A stretch of DNA of 38,050 nt from Flavobacteriales bacterium (GTDB taxonomy: Bacteria; Bacteroidota; Bacteroidia; Flavobacteriales; TMED113), in the NCBI GenBank assembly GCA_002698365.1, contig NZWM01000024.1:1-38050 (forward strand). The letters are read 5' to 3'. A program made the translations under genes and the position numbers. Positions 25,787 to 34,984 of this stretch are shown in pieces. Below the pieces are notes generated by a model. It made no database searches. It was not told where the DNA came from and worked only from the letters and a program-made list of their open reading frames with translations. Positions within the stretch are counted from its first letter, which is position 1. Every line of letters begins with the position of its first letter.

Positions 25787-26281
25787 TTATTGTATCTCTA
25801 AATCTTCAACACTTTCCATGATTAAAGAATTATGTTGATTTGGGTTTTCAAGTTCTTTTTTAAGAATTTTTTCAGCAATCTCTATAGACAGCTCTGCAAC
25901 GCTGTTTTTCAATTCACCTATTGCAGCTCTTTTTTGTTGAGCAATCTCATCTTTTGCAGACTTTAATTGGGCATCTATTTGAGTATTAATCTTGTTTTGT
26001 TGTTCTTTTTTATATTCTGATAATTCTATTTGTGCTTCCCTTATAAGCTTTTCTTTTTCTTTTTTACCCTCTTCTAAAATCTGTACCACTTTTGATGTCG
26101 CTTCCGAAATTTGCTTTTGGGCCTCTTCAGCTTGATCAAGAGCGGCCTGAATACCCTCCTCTCTTGCATTTAAAGCTGTCAATATTGGCCCCCAAGCAAA
26201 CCTTTTCATAAGTACAAGTAAAATGATAAAGCATGTTGTCATCCAAAACAACAAACCTATATCTGGTGTGACTAAGTCCAT
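25787..26281 (-). CDS. atpF: ATP synthase F0 b subunit
   Basis: The product has 164 residues. One N-terminal membrane helix (about 8-27, with PDIGLLFWMTTCFIILLVL) is followed by RFAWGPILTALNAREEGIQAAL and a long charged helix rich in Ala, Glu, Lys and Gln that forms the peripheral stalk coiled coil. The gene is 34 bases after atpE and two bases before atpH. Confidence 0.93.
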   Translation of the reverse strand: MDLVTPDIGLLFWMTTCFIILLVLMKRFAWGPILTALNAREEGIQAALDQAEEAQKQISEATSKVVQILEEGKKEKEKLIREAQIELSEYKKEQQNKINTQIDAQLKSAKDEIAQQKRAAIGELKNSVAELSIEIAEKILKKELENPNQHNSLIMESVEDLEIQ

Positions 26282-26315
26282 ATAAAAATATTTTATGTTT
26301 AATAGTTTATTTCAC

Positions 26316-26567
26316 TTATACCGTGAAAATTACAAGCAAACCAATAACCATTGCAAAAAAAGCTGCACCCTCAATTAAGGCTGCCATAAGAATCATATTT
26401 GCTCTTAAGTCGTTGATTGCTTCTGGTTGTCGAGCCATTGCCTGCATTGCACCATTTCCAATGTGTCCAATACCAACACCCGCTCCTAAAGCTGCCACGC
26501 CAGCTGCTAATGCCGCAATACCGTATCCTGTAACGTCTGCTGCTAATAAAACTGATAATAATTCCAT
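26316..26567 (-). CDS. atpE: ATP synthase F0 c subunit
   Basis: The product has 83 residues forming two membrane helices joined by the polar loop ARQPEA (45-50). The first helix has the glycine-rich GAGVGIGHIGNGAM; the second carries the ion-binding carboxylate Glu66 in LIEGAAFFAMV. The extra ligands of Na+-dependent rings (Gln in helix 1 and Ser/Thr after Glu) are absent, so proton coupling is the likely mode. It lies between atpB (39-base gap) and atpF (34-base gap). Confidence 0.95.
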   Translation of the reverse strand: MELLSVLLAADVTGYGIAALAAGVAALGAGVGIGHIGNGAMQAMARQPEAINDLRANMILMAALIEGAAFFAMVIGLLVIFTV

Positions 26568-26606
26568 TTTATAAAAATTTTGAGTTAATATTCATTTTAA
26601 ATAATT

Positions 26607-27677
26607 TTAATGTTCTTCTACCGCCATGCCAAAATACATTGCTGCTAATAACGTAAATACATAGGCTTGTAAAAAAGCCACTAATAGCTCTAAGGTCATC
26701 ATAAACAGTACAAAAAGTCCTGAAAAAACAGAAACTCCATACCCAGCCACAGGGCTCATCTCTCCAAAGATAAATATCATACTAAAAAAAGACAAGATAA
26801 TTATGTGTCCAGCTGTAATGTTAGCAAACAACCTTATCATTAATACCAGGGGTTTTAAAAAAACTCCAAATATTTCTATTGGTGTTAATATTAACAATAC
26901 TGGTTTTGGTACACCAGGCATTGCAAAAATATGTTGCCAATAATATTTTTTACCACTTAATGTTGTTATTATAAAAACCATTGCTGCTAAAACTAATGGA
27001 ACAGCAATATTCCCTGTCAAATTAGCACCACCAGGGAAAAATGGTATTAGTCCCAATAGATTATTGAGAAATATAAAAAAGAAGACGGTTAACAAGAAAG
27101 GGAGGTATTTTTTATAATCCTTGTTGCCTATGGCCGATTTAGCAATATCATCTCTAACAAAAATCACTATAGGCTCAAGTAAAGATTGGATGCCAGTAGG
27201 AGCTTTGTTTTGGTTTTTTTTATATCTATTGCTAATTGTTATAAAGACCGACAACAAAATCAAGATGCTTAGTATTAATGAAAACACATTTTTCGTAATT
27301 GAAATGTCCCATATTTTTTCGGTTTCTTCGATATTTTTGGTTCCATCTTCATTCACAAACTCAATACTAGTTGTGTTTCCATAAACCAAGTTATATCCCT
27401 GATGGGTGGCGTGTCCGTGGTCAAACTTAGAAGAAGAAAAAACCTTTAACCCTTTTCCCTCATGAAATAAAATGATTGGGAGGGGAACAGAAACAGCATG
27501 CCCCTTCCAGTCTAAAACATGCCAATCATGCGAGTCTAAAATGTGATGCATAATCATATCCCCTGCTTGAAATTTTTCATTATCATCGCCAGGACCACCG
27601 ACTGATGCTCCCCAAACAGAAAAGGGACAAAAAGCTATAATTAAGAAAAAAAACCCGACAAATAATCTAAGCATCAT
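26607..27677 (-). CDS. atpB: ATP synthase F0 a subunit, with long N-terminal domain
   Basis: The product has 356 residues, about 85 more than the E. coli a subunit. A signal-peptide-like segment (1-24) and a soluble histidine-rich domain (about 25-125, MIMHHILDSHDWHVLDWKGH) precede the membrane part. Helices from about 130 include the essential Arg282 in LVLMIRLFANITAGH, which faces the c-ring carboxylate in the proton path. The N-terminal extension is known from other Bacteroidota. ATG ATG doublet at the start; the first is used here. A 94-base gap upstream holds an exact TAnnTTTG box. Confidence 0.95.
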   Translation of the reverse strand: MMLRLFVGFFFLIIAFCPFSVWGASVGGPGDDNEKFQAGDMIMHHILDSHDWHVLDWKGHAVSVPLPIILFHEGKGLKVFSSSKFDHGHATHQGYNLVYGNTTSIEFVNEDGTKNIEETEKIWDISITKNVFSLILSILILLSVFITISNRYKKNQNKAPTGIQSLLEPIVIFVRDDIAKSAIGNKDYKKYLPFLLTVFFFIFLNNLLGLIPFFPGGANLTGNIAVPLVLAAMVFIITTLSGKKYYWQHIFAMPGVPKPVLLILTPIEIFGVFLKPLVLMIRLFANITAGHIIILSFFSMIFIFGEMSPVAGYGVSVFSGLFVLFMMTLELLVAFLQAYVFTLLAAMYFGMAVEEH

Positions 27678-27712
27678 ACTGTGATGATTATATATGTTTT
27701 AAAAATCGAAAA

Positions 27713-27720
27713 CAAAAGTA
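27713..27720 (-). promoter_or_regulatory. Candidate -7 box for atpBEFHAG
   Basis: On the minus strand TACTTTTG matches TAnnTTTG exactly, 35 bases before the atpB ATG. TTCG at 27743-27746, 22 bases further upstream, could serve as a -33 element with one mismatch to TTTG. It sits in the 94-base gap between atpZ and atpB. Confidence 0.4.
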
Positions 27721-27771
27721 ACTAATTTATGATTAATAATATCGAATTATTAAAAGGTTTTTTTGTGATTT

Positions 27772-27975
27772 TTATTTTTTTTTATTAACATCCTTGATTA
27801 GGCTATGTAAAGTATAAAAAATGGACAACAAAGAAATAATAATCGTTATGAAATATATCTCATTATCACACAGTTTATCTAGCTGATAACCAACAAAAAC
27901 AGATACAAAAACAGTGCCGGCAATTTGTGTTCCGGTTAAATAGTATTTAAATGGACTATTTCTTGAATCTTTCAT
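27772..27975 (-). CDS. AtpZ/AtpI-family small membrane protein
   Basis: The product has 67 residues with two membrane helices (about 14-30 and 38-58). G-Q-D placement in VGYQLDKL resembles the AtpZ/AtpI family that is encoded just ahead of F0 genes and is implicated in c-ring assembly or in Mg2+/Ca2+ transport in other bacteria. The ATG overlaps the preceding gene by 20 bases. The atpB gene follows after 94 bases. Confidence 0.75.
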   Translation of the reverse strand: MKDSRNSPFKYYLTGTQIAGTVFVSVFVGYQLDKLCDNEIYFITIIISLLSIFYTLHSLIKDVNKKK

Positions 27976-28342
27976 TATTTGAAAAAAAACTTTTTGTATT
28001 AATTATTAAGAATAAAAAATATAAACCTATAAAAAATAGCGAGAAATATATTTTGTCTGCATTTGAGGTAGATTCAGTTAGAAGAAAAAAATAAACAAGC
28101 AATAAAGCAATAGATGTAAGCATTTTGAACACCGTCATAAAATTATAAATCATCAAAAATCTTTGAGGTGTTGTTCCTAGTTTAACTAAAAATATAGATT
28201 GAATAATATAGATGCACAGAAAAAACAGAACGACCAAAAAATAATAGATTAGAGGGCTGTAGTTTATAAAACAGGAAACAAAGAACAGGGCTGTTAAAAT
28301 AATGCCAGATGTTAATAGATTGTTTGTTAAATGTTTTTTCAT
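27956..28342 (-). CDS. Four-helix membrane protein of ATP synthase cluster
   Basis: The product has 128 residues and about four transmembrane helices (roughly 8-26, 30-52, 68-87 and 97-114), with a short basic C-terminus. I recall a small Flavobacteriia family (possibly DUF6168) at this spot between bactofilin and AtpZ, but cannot confirm the name from sequence. The position and size recall AtpI, so an assembly role is a guess. It overlaps atpZ by 20 bases. Confidence 0.65.
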   Translation of the reverse strand: MKKHLTNNLLTSGIILTALFFVSCFINYSPLIYYFLVVLFFLCIYIIQSIFLVKLGTTPQRFLMIYNFMTVFKMLTSIALLLVYFFLLTESTSNADKIYFSLFFIGLYFLFLIINTKSFFSNNERFKK

Positions 28343-28352
28343 TTAATTCAAT

Positions 28353-28754
28353 CTATGCTGTTTTTTCGCTGATGTCGGACTCTGTTGTTGACTTAGTTTT
28401 GTTGATATTTTTAATAACTGGGCCCATACTACACTTGCCTGAAAAAACCGCACCAGGCTCAATCGCTAGTTGAGCGGACACAATTTCTCCTGATAACTTA
28501 GCTGTTGATTTCAATGTTAATAACTCCTCTGTAACAATAGTTGCCTTAAGCTCACCAGCAATTATTGCATTTTTACAATTAACCTCACCCTCAATAACGC
28601 CAGCCTCGCCTAGAACCAGTCTCCCATCTGTTTTAACAGCCCCTATTAAATGGCCGTCTATCCGGACATCAGAACTAGAGGTTAAGTCGCCCTGTAGTAT
28701 CGAACCCGATGCAATTGCATTAATTTCATTATTCTTTTCTGTTGATCTTAACAT
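28353..28754 (-). CDS. Bactofilin (polymer-forming cytoskeletal protein)
   Basis: The product has 133 residues from the ATG at 28754. The frame reaches a TTG at 28778 overlapping the upstream stop, but the ATG gives the normal short tail before the core. Residues about 12-110 are a right-handed beta-helix core of repeating strands with G at turns: SILQGDLTSSSDVRIDGHLIG, GVIEGEVNC, IIAGELKATI. Bactofilins polymerise without nucleotide into filaments at the membrane and affect shape or polar structures. It follows sprE by 20 bases. Confidence 0.9.
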   Translation of the reverse strand: MLRSTEKNNEINAIASGSILQGDLTSSSDVRIDGHLIGAVKTDGRLVLGEAGVIEGEVNCKNAIIAGELKATIVTEELLTLKSTAKLSGEIVSAQLAIEPGAVFSGKCSMGPVIKNINKTKSTTESDISEKTA

Positions 28755-28774
28755 ATAAATATTTATTTGAAGGT

Positions 28775-31348
28775 TCAATTTAATAAATATATTTTATTAA
28801 AATATTCTATATAGTCATTAATGTTTCTCTCCCTCAGTAGTGCTGCAAAATTGTCTTCACTAATAACTATAGGAATAATGTCTTGGTTTTTAAAAACCTT
28901 TTCCATGGTTTTGTTCTCCTGTATTAACTCATAATAAGTTTGAGCTTGTATTTGATTTTGAAAATCACCAACTCTCAATATTTGAGAATCTTTATTTAAT
29001 AATAAATTTGTGGTAGACAGACTGTCTAATTTATAATTTTGTTCGTTGAAAGTAGATATCGCTAATTGTGTTTCCGGCAAACTTACTCCAATATCATTTA
29101 TCAGTAAAAAGAAATAGTGGGGGGAGTCAAATGCTTTTTTATACATGGACTCCACAAGCTGATACTCATCCTCTCCTCTTAAAACTAATAAAATAGTATC
29201 AATCTGATTAATAATACCGCTATCGGTATGCTTTGTTTTTATGGTCTCTAAATTTTCTATAAATTGCTTTTTTTTATTTTTTTCTGCCTGACAAAAAGCA
29301 TTAAGTAGTTCTATTTCTGCAACAAAAAGTGACTCCTGATTCTTTAGGAGTAGTTTCTCTAAATTCTCGCAAGATTCTTCGCTGAACTGAACATAGAGAT
29401 CATGAGCTTTTTTATATGTTTTTTTATCATTTTCTAATTTTACGTTGATTGGCACATTACCTTTTAAAATCTCTATATAATTACTATTCGGATATTCTGT
29501 TTCTATTTTGTGTAAATATAGGTTTGCCTCTGTTGTGTCCTCCTTAATATTGTAAATATTGTGTAAATTAAAATAAATTAACTGTCTATAGTCAGTAGAC
29601 GGGAATCTGGTAATTAATTCATTATATAATTGAATTGATTGATTATAATCGGCTAACTCCATACTAAAAACACCGGCCAAATCATAATAAGCTGTCTCTA
29701 TTTTTGATAATAACAATTGTTGTTGCTCCTCTTTAAGGGGGAGCTGAGAGAGATAGTAATCTCTGCTGTATTTTTCTTTTTCTGTTGGGGGGCGTAAAAG
29801 AGTGTCTGCACCTTCTGCTTCTATAGTTAGAATTTGATTTTTGTTTTTTCTTCGCCAATTATCTTCTAGTTTTCTGTTTCCCCATCTAGACACAAACTCC
29901 GAATACCCCAAACTCATTGCTGAAGGATTATAAAAATACCACCCTCCGCTAGATGTAATATTCATGCTGTTTTGTGTCTGCTTATTGTACTCATAAGAGT
30001 TAAATGCGTTGTTTGCCGTACCCCTATCATTGTTTAATTTTAATTCTTCTTCTTTAGTTTGTAAATCTATAATATACTGGTCAATGATTTGGTTTCTTTC
30101 TTCTTCTGAAAGGTTCGCCAAAGTAATAATGCTGTCATTGTGTTGAATCTGTGTGTATAAATCAGCAACCTTTTTGGAGTTGCGCAACATTTTTTTTATC
30201 CGGTGGTAGTTCTCATTATTAGTCTCTGCAAATTGATGGGCCGAGTCACAGTGATTATATGCATTAATATAGTCTTTTTTAGACCAAAACAATTCTGCTA
30301 AAGCATAGTGCGATTCTATTTTTTGATATAAATTGACGGTTGAGAATCTTGCTGAAAGAGATAGAGATTTAATAGCGGAAATAGTGTCATTATTTTTTAA
30401 CTCCATATTAGCTAGTGCAAAATAAATTTGATCTTGATATTCATTGTTTTTTTTATCTCTTAGCATTTTGTTTAAATCTTGTTTTAGGGTTGTGAAATTA
30501 TTTAAACTCGGGCTATAGGCTTTCGTTTGATTGAGCTTAGCATTAAAAACCAATTCATATTTTGGGTTTTTCTTGACAACTTGCCGAAAAGAATTTATTG
30601 CTTTTTCATAATTATCTGTAATTAATTGTATTTGCCCCAAAACAAAATACATTCTGGTTTTTTGACTCTTGATGTTAGACAGCTTGATGGCTTTTAATAA
30701 ATATTTTTCTGCTGAAACAAAATCAGACTCCACTATAGACCGTTCTGCTTTTATCTCAAATAAAACTGCATCCTGTTGTTTGGTTAGATAATAGTCGTCT
30801 TCAAGTTTTTGTATATTGTTATAAACAGCCTCTTGATTGTTAAGTTGCTGTTGGCATCGAGTAGACCATAAAGCTGCTTCAGATTGAATTTCAGGGTCTG
30901 GAGATTTTCGCACAATGTAGTTAAATGTGTTGATTGCTGGCAAGTATTCTTTTTTATAAAACTTCGCTTGACCAATTATAGAATAGGCTTGGAAAATTAA
31001 TTTGTTTTTTTCTTTACCATCAATATCCATTGAGTGTTGTTGAATAGCAATTGTGCTTTTTTCAATTGCCTTATCAAAAGATGATTGTGCGTTTTGTGCA
31101 TCTTTTATACTACCATATGTGTTTATTGATAAAATTTCTTTATAGTTGTCTGTGTGTAGTTCTGTTATTTTTTTTACTCCCGTTTTTAGGTGTTCTTTTG
31201 CGTAAAAAAGAGCATTGTACTTTGTGTTTAACTGGTGGTACACTCGGTTGAGTGCTGCATCTTTTTGTGTGGAACAACCCAATAGTAACAACAATATTAA
31301 TATGGTGAACCTATACTTATAAGCTAATAAACCTAAATTTTTATTCAT
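28775..31348 (-). CDS. sprE: T9SS/gliding lipoprotein SprE (PorW)
   Basis: The product has 857 residues from the ATG at 31348; a TTG three codons upstream is in frame but less likely. The lipobox LLLGC places the lipidated Cys at 25. Next comes RVYHQLNTKYNALFYAKEHL, the start typical of the SprE/PorW family, then many TPR-like helical repeats to about residue 380, a linker with WYFYNPSAM and a second TPR region. SprE is needed for gliding and T9SS secretion in Flavobacterium johnsoniae; PorW in P. gingivalis is reported to connect the PorLM motor side with the outer-membrane translocon. It heads the leftward block and lies next to the bactofilin gene. Confidence 0.85.
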   Translation of the reverse strand: MNKNLGLLAYKYRFTILILLLLLGCSTQKDAALNRVYHQLNTKYNALFYAKEHLKTGVKKITELHTDNYKEILSINTYGSIKDAQNAQSSFDKAIEKSTIAIQQHSMDIDGKEKNKLIFQAYSIIGQAKFYKKEYLPAINTFNYIVRKSPDPEIQSEAALWSTRCQQQLNNQEAVYNNIQKLEDDYYLTKQQDAVLFEIKAERSIVESDFVSAEKYLLKAIKLSNIKSQKTRMYFVLGQIQLITDNYEKAINSFRQVVKKNPKYELVFNAKLNQTKAYSPSLNNFTTLKQDLNKMLRDKKNNEYQDQIYFALANMELKNNDTISAIKSLSLSARFSTVNLYQKIESHYALAELFWSKKDYINAYNHCDSAHQFAETNNENYHRIKKMLRNSKKVADLYTQIQHNDSIITLANLSEEERNQIIDQYIIDLQTKEEELKLNNDRGTANNAFNSYEYNKQTQNSMNITSSGGWYFYNPSAMSLGYSEFVSRWGNRKLEDNWRRKNKNQILTIEAEGADTLLRPPTEKEKYSRDYYLSQLPLKEEQQQLLLSKIETAYYDLAGVFSMELADYNQSIQLYNELITRFPSTDYRQLIYFNLHNIYNIKEDTTEANLYLHKIETEYPNSNYIEILKGNVPINVKLENDKKTYKKAHDLYVQFSEESCENLEKLLLKNQESLFVAEIELLNAFCQAEKNKKKQFIENLETIKTKHTDSGIINQIDTILLVLRGEDEYQLVESMYKKAFDSPHYFFLLINDIGVSLPETQLAISTFNEQNYKLDSLSTTNLLLNKDSQILRVGDFQNQIQAQTYYELIQENKTMEKVFKNQDIIPIVISEDNFAALLRERNINDYIEYFNKIYLLN

Positions 31349-31454
31349 GATTAACAATCATATAAACGAACATAAAATTATTTTATTTTTTTGACTATAC
31401 ATATGTTTTGACAATACTATTTGCGATATTTGATGCAATAGAAGTTGTTAATGC
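31349..31454. promoter_or_regulatory. Divergent promoter region of sprE and M23 gene
   Basis: This 106-base gap separates two divergent genes, so both promoters must lie here or inside the genes. Leftward, TATGTTCG at 31374-31367 has one mismatch to TAnnTTTG; rightward, GATATTTG at 31425-31432 also has one. Neither has a convincing -33 partner. Confidence 0.35.
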
Positions 31455-32324
31455 ATGTCAAAACCCCACAAACAAAACCCTGATTCGTCTTTAAGTTTTT
31501 TTCAAAAATCTTATAAAATTAGCAGTGTAAACAAAACTTCTCTGAAAGAGCGGACCATTACCACATTTAAGGGTTATCAATTATTTATCTATTTTTTGGG
31601 TTTGTTCATCATTCTAATATTTAGTGTTTTTTTATTAATTGCATATGGGCCATTAAATAATTTAGTGCCCCTAACAAATACTATTAAAAAGAAAGAAATT
31701 ATCGACTTAATAGTGAAGGTTGACTCTTTGGAAAAGGATCTGATTATAAAACACCAATATATTCATGTTATTAATAAAATTATCAATGGTGAGGTGGTGG
31801 ATAGTTTGTTACCAATAAATATTGACTCTAGTCTTGTTGTTGAAAAATTAGACCTAGTACCATCTAAAGAAGATTCTATTTTAAGAAAAATGGTTTACGA
31901 AGAAGATTTATACAATATTTCTAACTCATATAACACCCCAATATCGGGTCTAGAAGACTTTGTTTTTTTTAAGCCGGTAAATGGCTTGGTGGTTGACACC
32001 TTTAGCCTTGCTGAGCATCATTATGGGTTGGACATTGTTACACATGAGGGGGCCTCTGTAAAAGCCTGCTTGGAAGGGGTGGTAATATTTTCAGACTGGT
32101 CAACCTCAAGCGGTAATATGATTTTAATTCAACATGTAGACAATATTGTCTCTGTTTATATGCATAATTCTATATTAACTAAAAACAAAAATGACCTTGT
32201 AAAAGCTGGAGAGGTGATTGGGATTGTTGGTAATACGGGGGAGCTATCCTCTGGGCCACATTTACATTTCGAATTATGGCAAAATGGAACACCAATTAAC
32301 CCACAAGAATATATAAACTTTTAA
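31455..32324 (+). CDS. M23 metallopeptidase, membrane-anchored
   Basis: The product has 289 residues. A cytoplasmic N-terminus (1-42) is followed by one membrane helix (about 43-64), a short linker and a C-terminal M23 domain (about 170-289). The zinc ligands are intact: His189 and Asp193 in HHYGLDI and His271 in PHLHFELW, with catalytic His237 and His269. It should cut peptide cross-links of peptidoglycan in the periplasm. It contrasts with the degenerate EnvC-like protein at 14062. It starts a rightward run, with the GH3 gene four bases downstream. Confidence 0.9.
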   Translation: MSKPHKQNPDSSLSFFQKSYKISSVNKTSLKERTITTFKGYQLFIYFLGLFIILIFSVFLLIAYGPLNNLVPLTNTIKKKEIIDLIVKVDSLEKDLIIKHQYIHVINKIINGEVVDSLLPINIDSSLVVEKLDLVPSKEDSILRKMVYEEDLYNISNSYNTPISGLEDFVFFKPVNGLVVDTFSLAEHHYGLDIVTHEGASVKACLEGVVIFSDWSTSSGNMILIQHVDNIVSVYMHNSILTKNKNDLVKAGEVIGIVGNTGELSSGPHLHFELWQNGTPINPQEYINF

Positions 32325-32328
32325 CAAA

Positions 32329-33828
32329 ATGGGGTTAGCTTCTTTTTTATTGAAACGGTTAGCAAAACAAGAATATAAAAAATATTCTTTGGCGAAAAAA
32401 AATGCTATAAAAAACCAGGACAAAATTTTTAATAAAATTCTATTGCGGGGTGGTGGAACTGATTTTTGGAAGAAAAAAAAAATACAAAAAATCAAAAACT
32501 ATCAACAGTTTCAATCCACTCTTCCCATCTCCGACTATGAAAGTGTTCGTCCATTTGTTTCTAAAATATCTAATGGTGAAAAAGATGTTCTCACTAAGGG
32601 TAAGCCTTTATACTTTGCTATCACCTCTGGAACAACCTCTGGAACAAAATACATTCCACTAACAAAAGAGATGTTGGCTTTTCAAACACAAGCAATAAAA
32701 GAATTACTGTTATTATACTCATATCAAACTAATAATTATAATATTTCTCCAAATGTGGGGATGATGTTTATACAAGGATCTCCCAATTTAAAATACCTAA
32801 ACAAAGTTCCTTTTGGAAAGCTATCTGGGATAACAGCAAGACACATTCCGTTTTTTCTTAAACAAAACCGATATCCATCCATGAAAACAAATTGCATAGA
32901 CAATTGGGAAGAAAAAATTGACGCAATTGTACAAGAAACACACAATAAAGACATGCAAATTATTGGTGGGATTCCACCCTGGGTAATGACTTATTTTGAG
33001 GCGCTGTTAAATTTTAAAAACAAAAAAAACCTGCAGGAAATTTTTCCTAATATAATGCTTTATATACATGGAGGCAGTGGTTTTAGTCCTTATAAAAAAG
33101 CTTTTTTTAATATTTGTGGAGAAATAGATACACTAGAGGTTTATCCTGCGTCTGAAGGTTTTTTTGCATATCAAGATGATTTAAATGACCCAAGTATGCT
33201 GCTTTTAACTAATCACGGTGTGTTTTATGAATTTATTGAACTAGCCGATTTTCAGGCACAAAAAATGAATCGAATTATATTAGAAGATGTTAAATTAAAC
33301 ACTGATTATGTTTTAGTTGTTTCAACAATTGCTGGGTTGTGGGCATATAATACTGGGGATACCATTAGATTCACCTCCAAATCACCTTATAAAATTTTAT
33401 TTAGTGGAAGAGCTACTCAATATTGTTCTGCTTTTGGTGAGCATGTAATTGAAAAAGAAGTACAAGAGGCCCTTGTGTGTGCTATAAAAAAACATGGTGG
33501 TGTTGTATCTGAATTTTCTGTTGCGCCAAAAATAATGACCGAATCTCATTTGTCTTGTCACCAATGGTTTATTGAATTTAAATCCAACCCCGATAATTTA
33601 TTACTCTTTGAAAAAACATTAAATTCTACTATGGAAAAACAAAATCCATATTATAGAGATCTTATAAAATCAAAAGTTATTCTTCCACTAAAACTTTTTC
33701 TTGTGAAAAGTGGAGGATTTAATGCTTATATGAAATCTATTGGTAAATTTGGAGGACAAAACAAATGTCCGCATTTATCTAATGAAAGGGAAATTGCTGA
33801 TTTTTTACTAAAAAACTATGTTAAATGA
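32329..33828 (+). CDS. GH3 family acyl-adenylating enzyme
   Basis: The product has 499 residues, normal for the family. The phosphate-binding motif TSGTTSGTKYIPLT spans about 99-112. Further adenylation signatures are YPASEGFFAYQ (near 282-292) and YNTGDTIRF (near 343-351). Plant GH3 enzymes adenylate jasmonate or auxin and couple amino acids to the carboxyl group. Bacteroidota homologues are widespread and their substrate is not known to me. The gene overlaps dxr by 11 bases, so both are probably co-expressed, yet no pathway link to isoprenoids follows from that. Confidence 0.88.
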   Translation: MGLASFLLKRLAKQEYKKYSLAKKNAIKNQDKIFNKILLRGGGTDFWKKKKIQKIKNYQQFQSTLPISDYESVRPFVSKISNGEKDVLTKGKPLYFAITSGTTSGTKYIPLTKEMLAFQTQAIKELLLLYSYQTNNYNISPNVGMMFIQGSPNLKYLNKVPFGKLSGITARHIPFFLKQNRYPSMKTNCIDNWEEKIDAIVQETHNKDMQIIGGIPPWVMTYFEALLNFKNKKNLQEIFPNIMLYIHGGSGFSPYKKAFFNICGEIDTLEVYPASEGFFAYQDDLNDPSMLLLTNHGVFYEFIELADFQAQKMNRIILEDVKLNTDYVLVVSTIAGLWAYNTGDTIRFTSKSPYKILFSGRATQYCSAFGEHVIEKEVQEALVCAIKKHGGVVSEFSVAPKIMTESHLSCHQWFIEFKSNPDNLLLFEKTLNSTMEKQNPYYRDLIKSKVILPLKLFLVKSGGFNAYMKSIGKFGGQNKCPHLSNEREIADFLLKNYVK

Positions 33829-34984
33829 AACAAAAAAGCTGGCAATTCTAGGTTCGACAGGATCTATTGGCACACAAACATTGCATATTGTAAAAAACAA
33901 CCCCCATTTGTTTAAGGTGTTTCTTTTAAGTGCGCATAGTAATTATATGTTATTGTTTGAACAAGCAAAGGAGTTTACACCAAAACATGTGGTTATAAAC
34001 ACTCTTGAGGGGTATGAGTTTTTAAAAAAAAACCTGAATAAAAAAAACACAAAAGTTTCCTATGGTGTTTCCGAATTATCTGTATTAGTTGCTGAAAAAG
34101 ATATTAGCTTGGTTGTTAATGGTGTTGTTGGTAGTGCTGGTTTAATTCCAACAATTCATGCTATTAAGGCCAAAAAAAACATAGCACTCGCAAATAAAGA
34201 AACGTTGGTTGTTGCAGGACAACTTATCATGAGTCTCGCAAAAAAACACAATGTATCTATTTTACCAATAGATTCTGAACACTCTGCTATTTTTCAGTGT
34301 TTAGTTGGTGAAAAAAATAAAAATATTCACAAATTAATTTTAACTGCATCTGGTGGTCCTTTTTTAAATGTTAGAAAATCTGACTTTAAACATATTACGA
34401 TTCAAAAAGCTTTAAAACACCCAAATTGGGAAATGGGTCGAAAAATTACAATTGATTCAGCCACATTAATGAATAAGGGGTTGGAGGTGATTGAAGCATA
34501 TTGGCTCTTCGGTGTTTCTTTCGAAAAAATTAATGTGGTCATACACCCCGAATCTATTATTCATAGTTTAGTTGAGTTTTGTGATGGTTCTACTAAAGCT
34601 CAAATGGGGGTTCCTGAAATGACCACTCCAATATTATATGCCTTGGGTTTCCCGGAAAGAATACCACACAAAACAGACACCCTTGACTTGACAAAAATTA
34701 AAAATTTATCTTTTTTCAAACCAGATATAAAAAAATTTCCTCATTTAAAATTAGCATATGATGTTTTGAAAATAGGGGGAACCGCTCCCTGTGCTCTTAA
34801 TGCAGCAAACGAAGTTTGTGTTGAAGCATTCTTAAATAAGAAAATAAAGTTTATAGATATGGTGAAAATAATAGAAAAATCATTGGAAAATTTTATTTTT
34901 GTGGCACAACCAAAACTAGACGACTACTTACGAGTTGATAATGAAACACGAAAAGTAGTTAATAACTTAATTTCTAAATCATGA
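33818..34984 (+). CDS. dxr: 1-deoxy-D-xylulose 5-phosphate reductoisomerase
   Basis: The product has 388 residues. The NADPH-binding AILGSTGSIGTQ lies at 9-20; ANKETLVVAGQ, the metal- and substrate-binding PIDSEHSAIFQC and HPNWEMGRKITIDSATLMNKGLE follow in order. The enzyme converts DXP to 2-C-methyl-erythritol 4-phosphate, the first committed step of the MEP isoprenoid pathway in the cytoplasm. The ATG at 33818 overlaps the GH3 gene by 11 bases; the stop overlaps rseP as ATGA. Confidence 0.97.
   Translation: MLNETKKLAILGSTGSIGTQTLHIVKNNPHLFKVFLLSAHSNYMLLFEQAKEFTPKHVVINTLEGYEFLKKNLNKKNTKVSYGVSELSVLVAEKDISLVVNGVVGSAGLIPTIHAIKAKKNIALANKETLVVAGQLIMSLAKKHNVSILPIDSEHSAIFQCLVGEKNKNIHKLILTASGGPFLNVRKSDFKHITIQKALKHPNWEMGRKITIDSATLMNKGLEVIEAYWLFGVSFEKINVVIHPESIIHSLVEFCDGSTKAQMGVPEMTTPILYALGFPERIPHKTDTLDLTKIKNLSFFKPDIKKFPHLKLAYDVLKIGGTAPCALNAANEVCVEAFLNKKIKFIDMVKIIEKSLENFIFVAQPKLDDYLRVDNETRKVVNNLISKS

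Noticed and set aside
26323-26574. 83-codon open frame antisense to atpE
   Set aside because: It mirrors atpE almost end to end; the Ala/Gly-rich codons of atpE lack stops in the antisense frame. The product resembles nothing.
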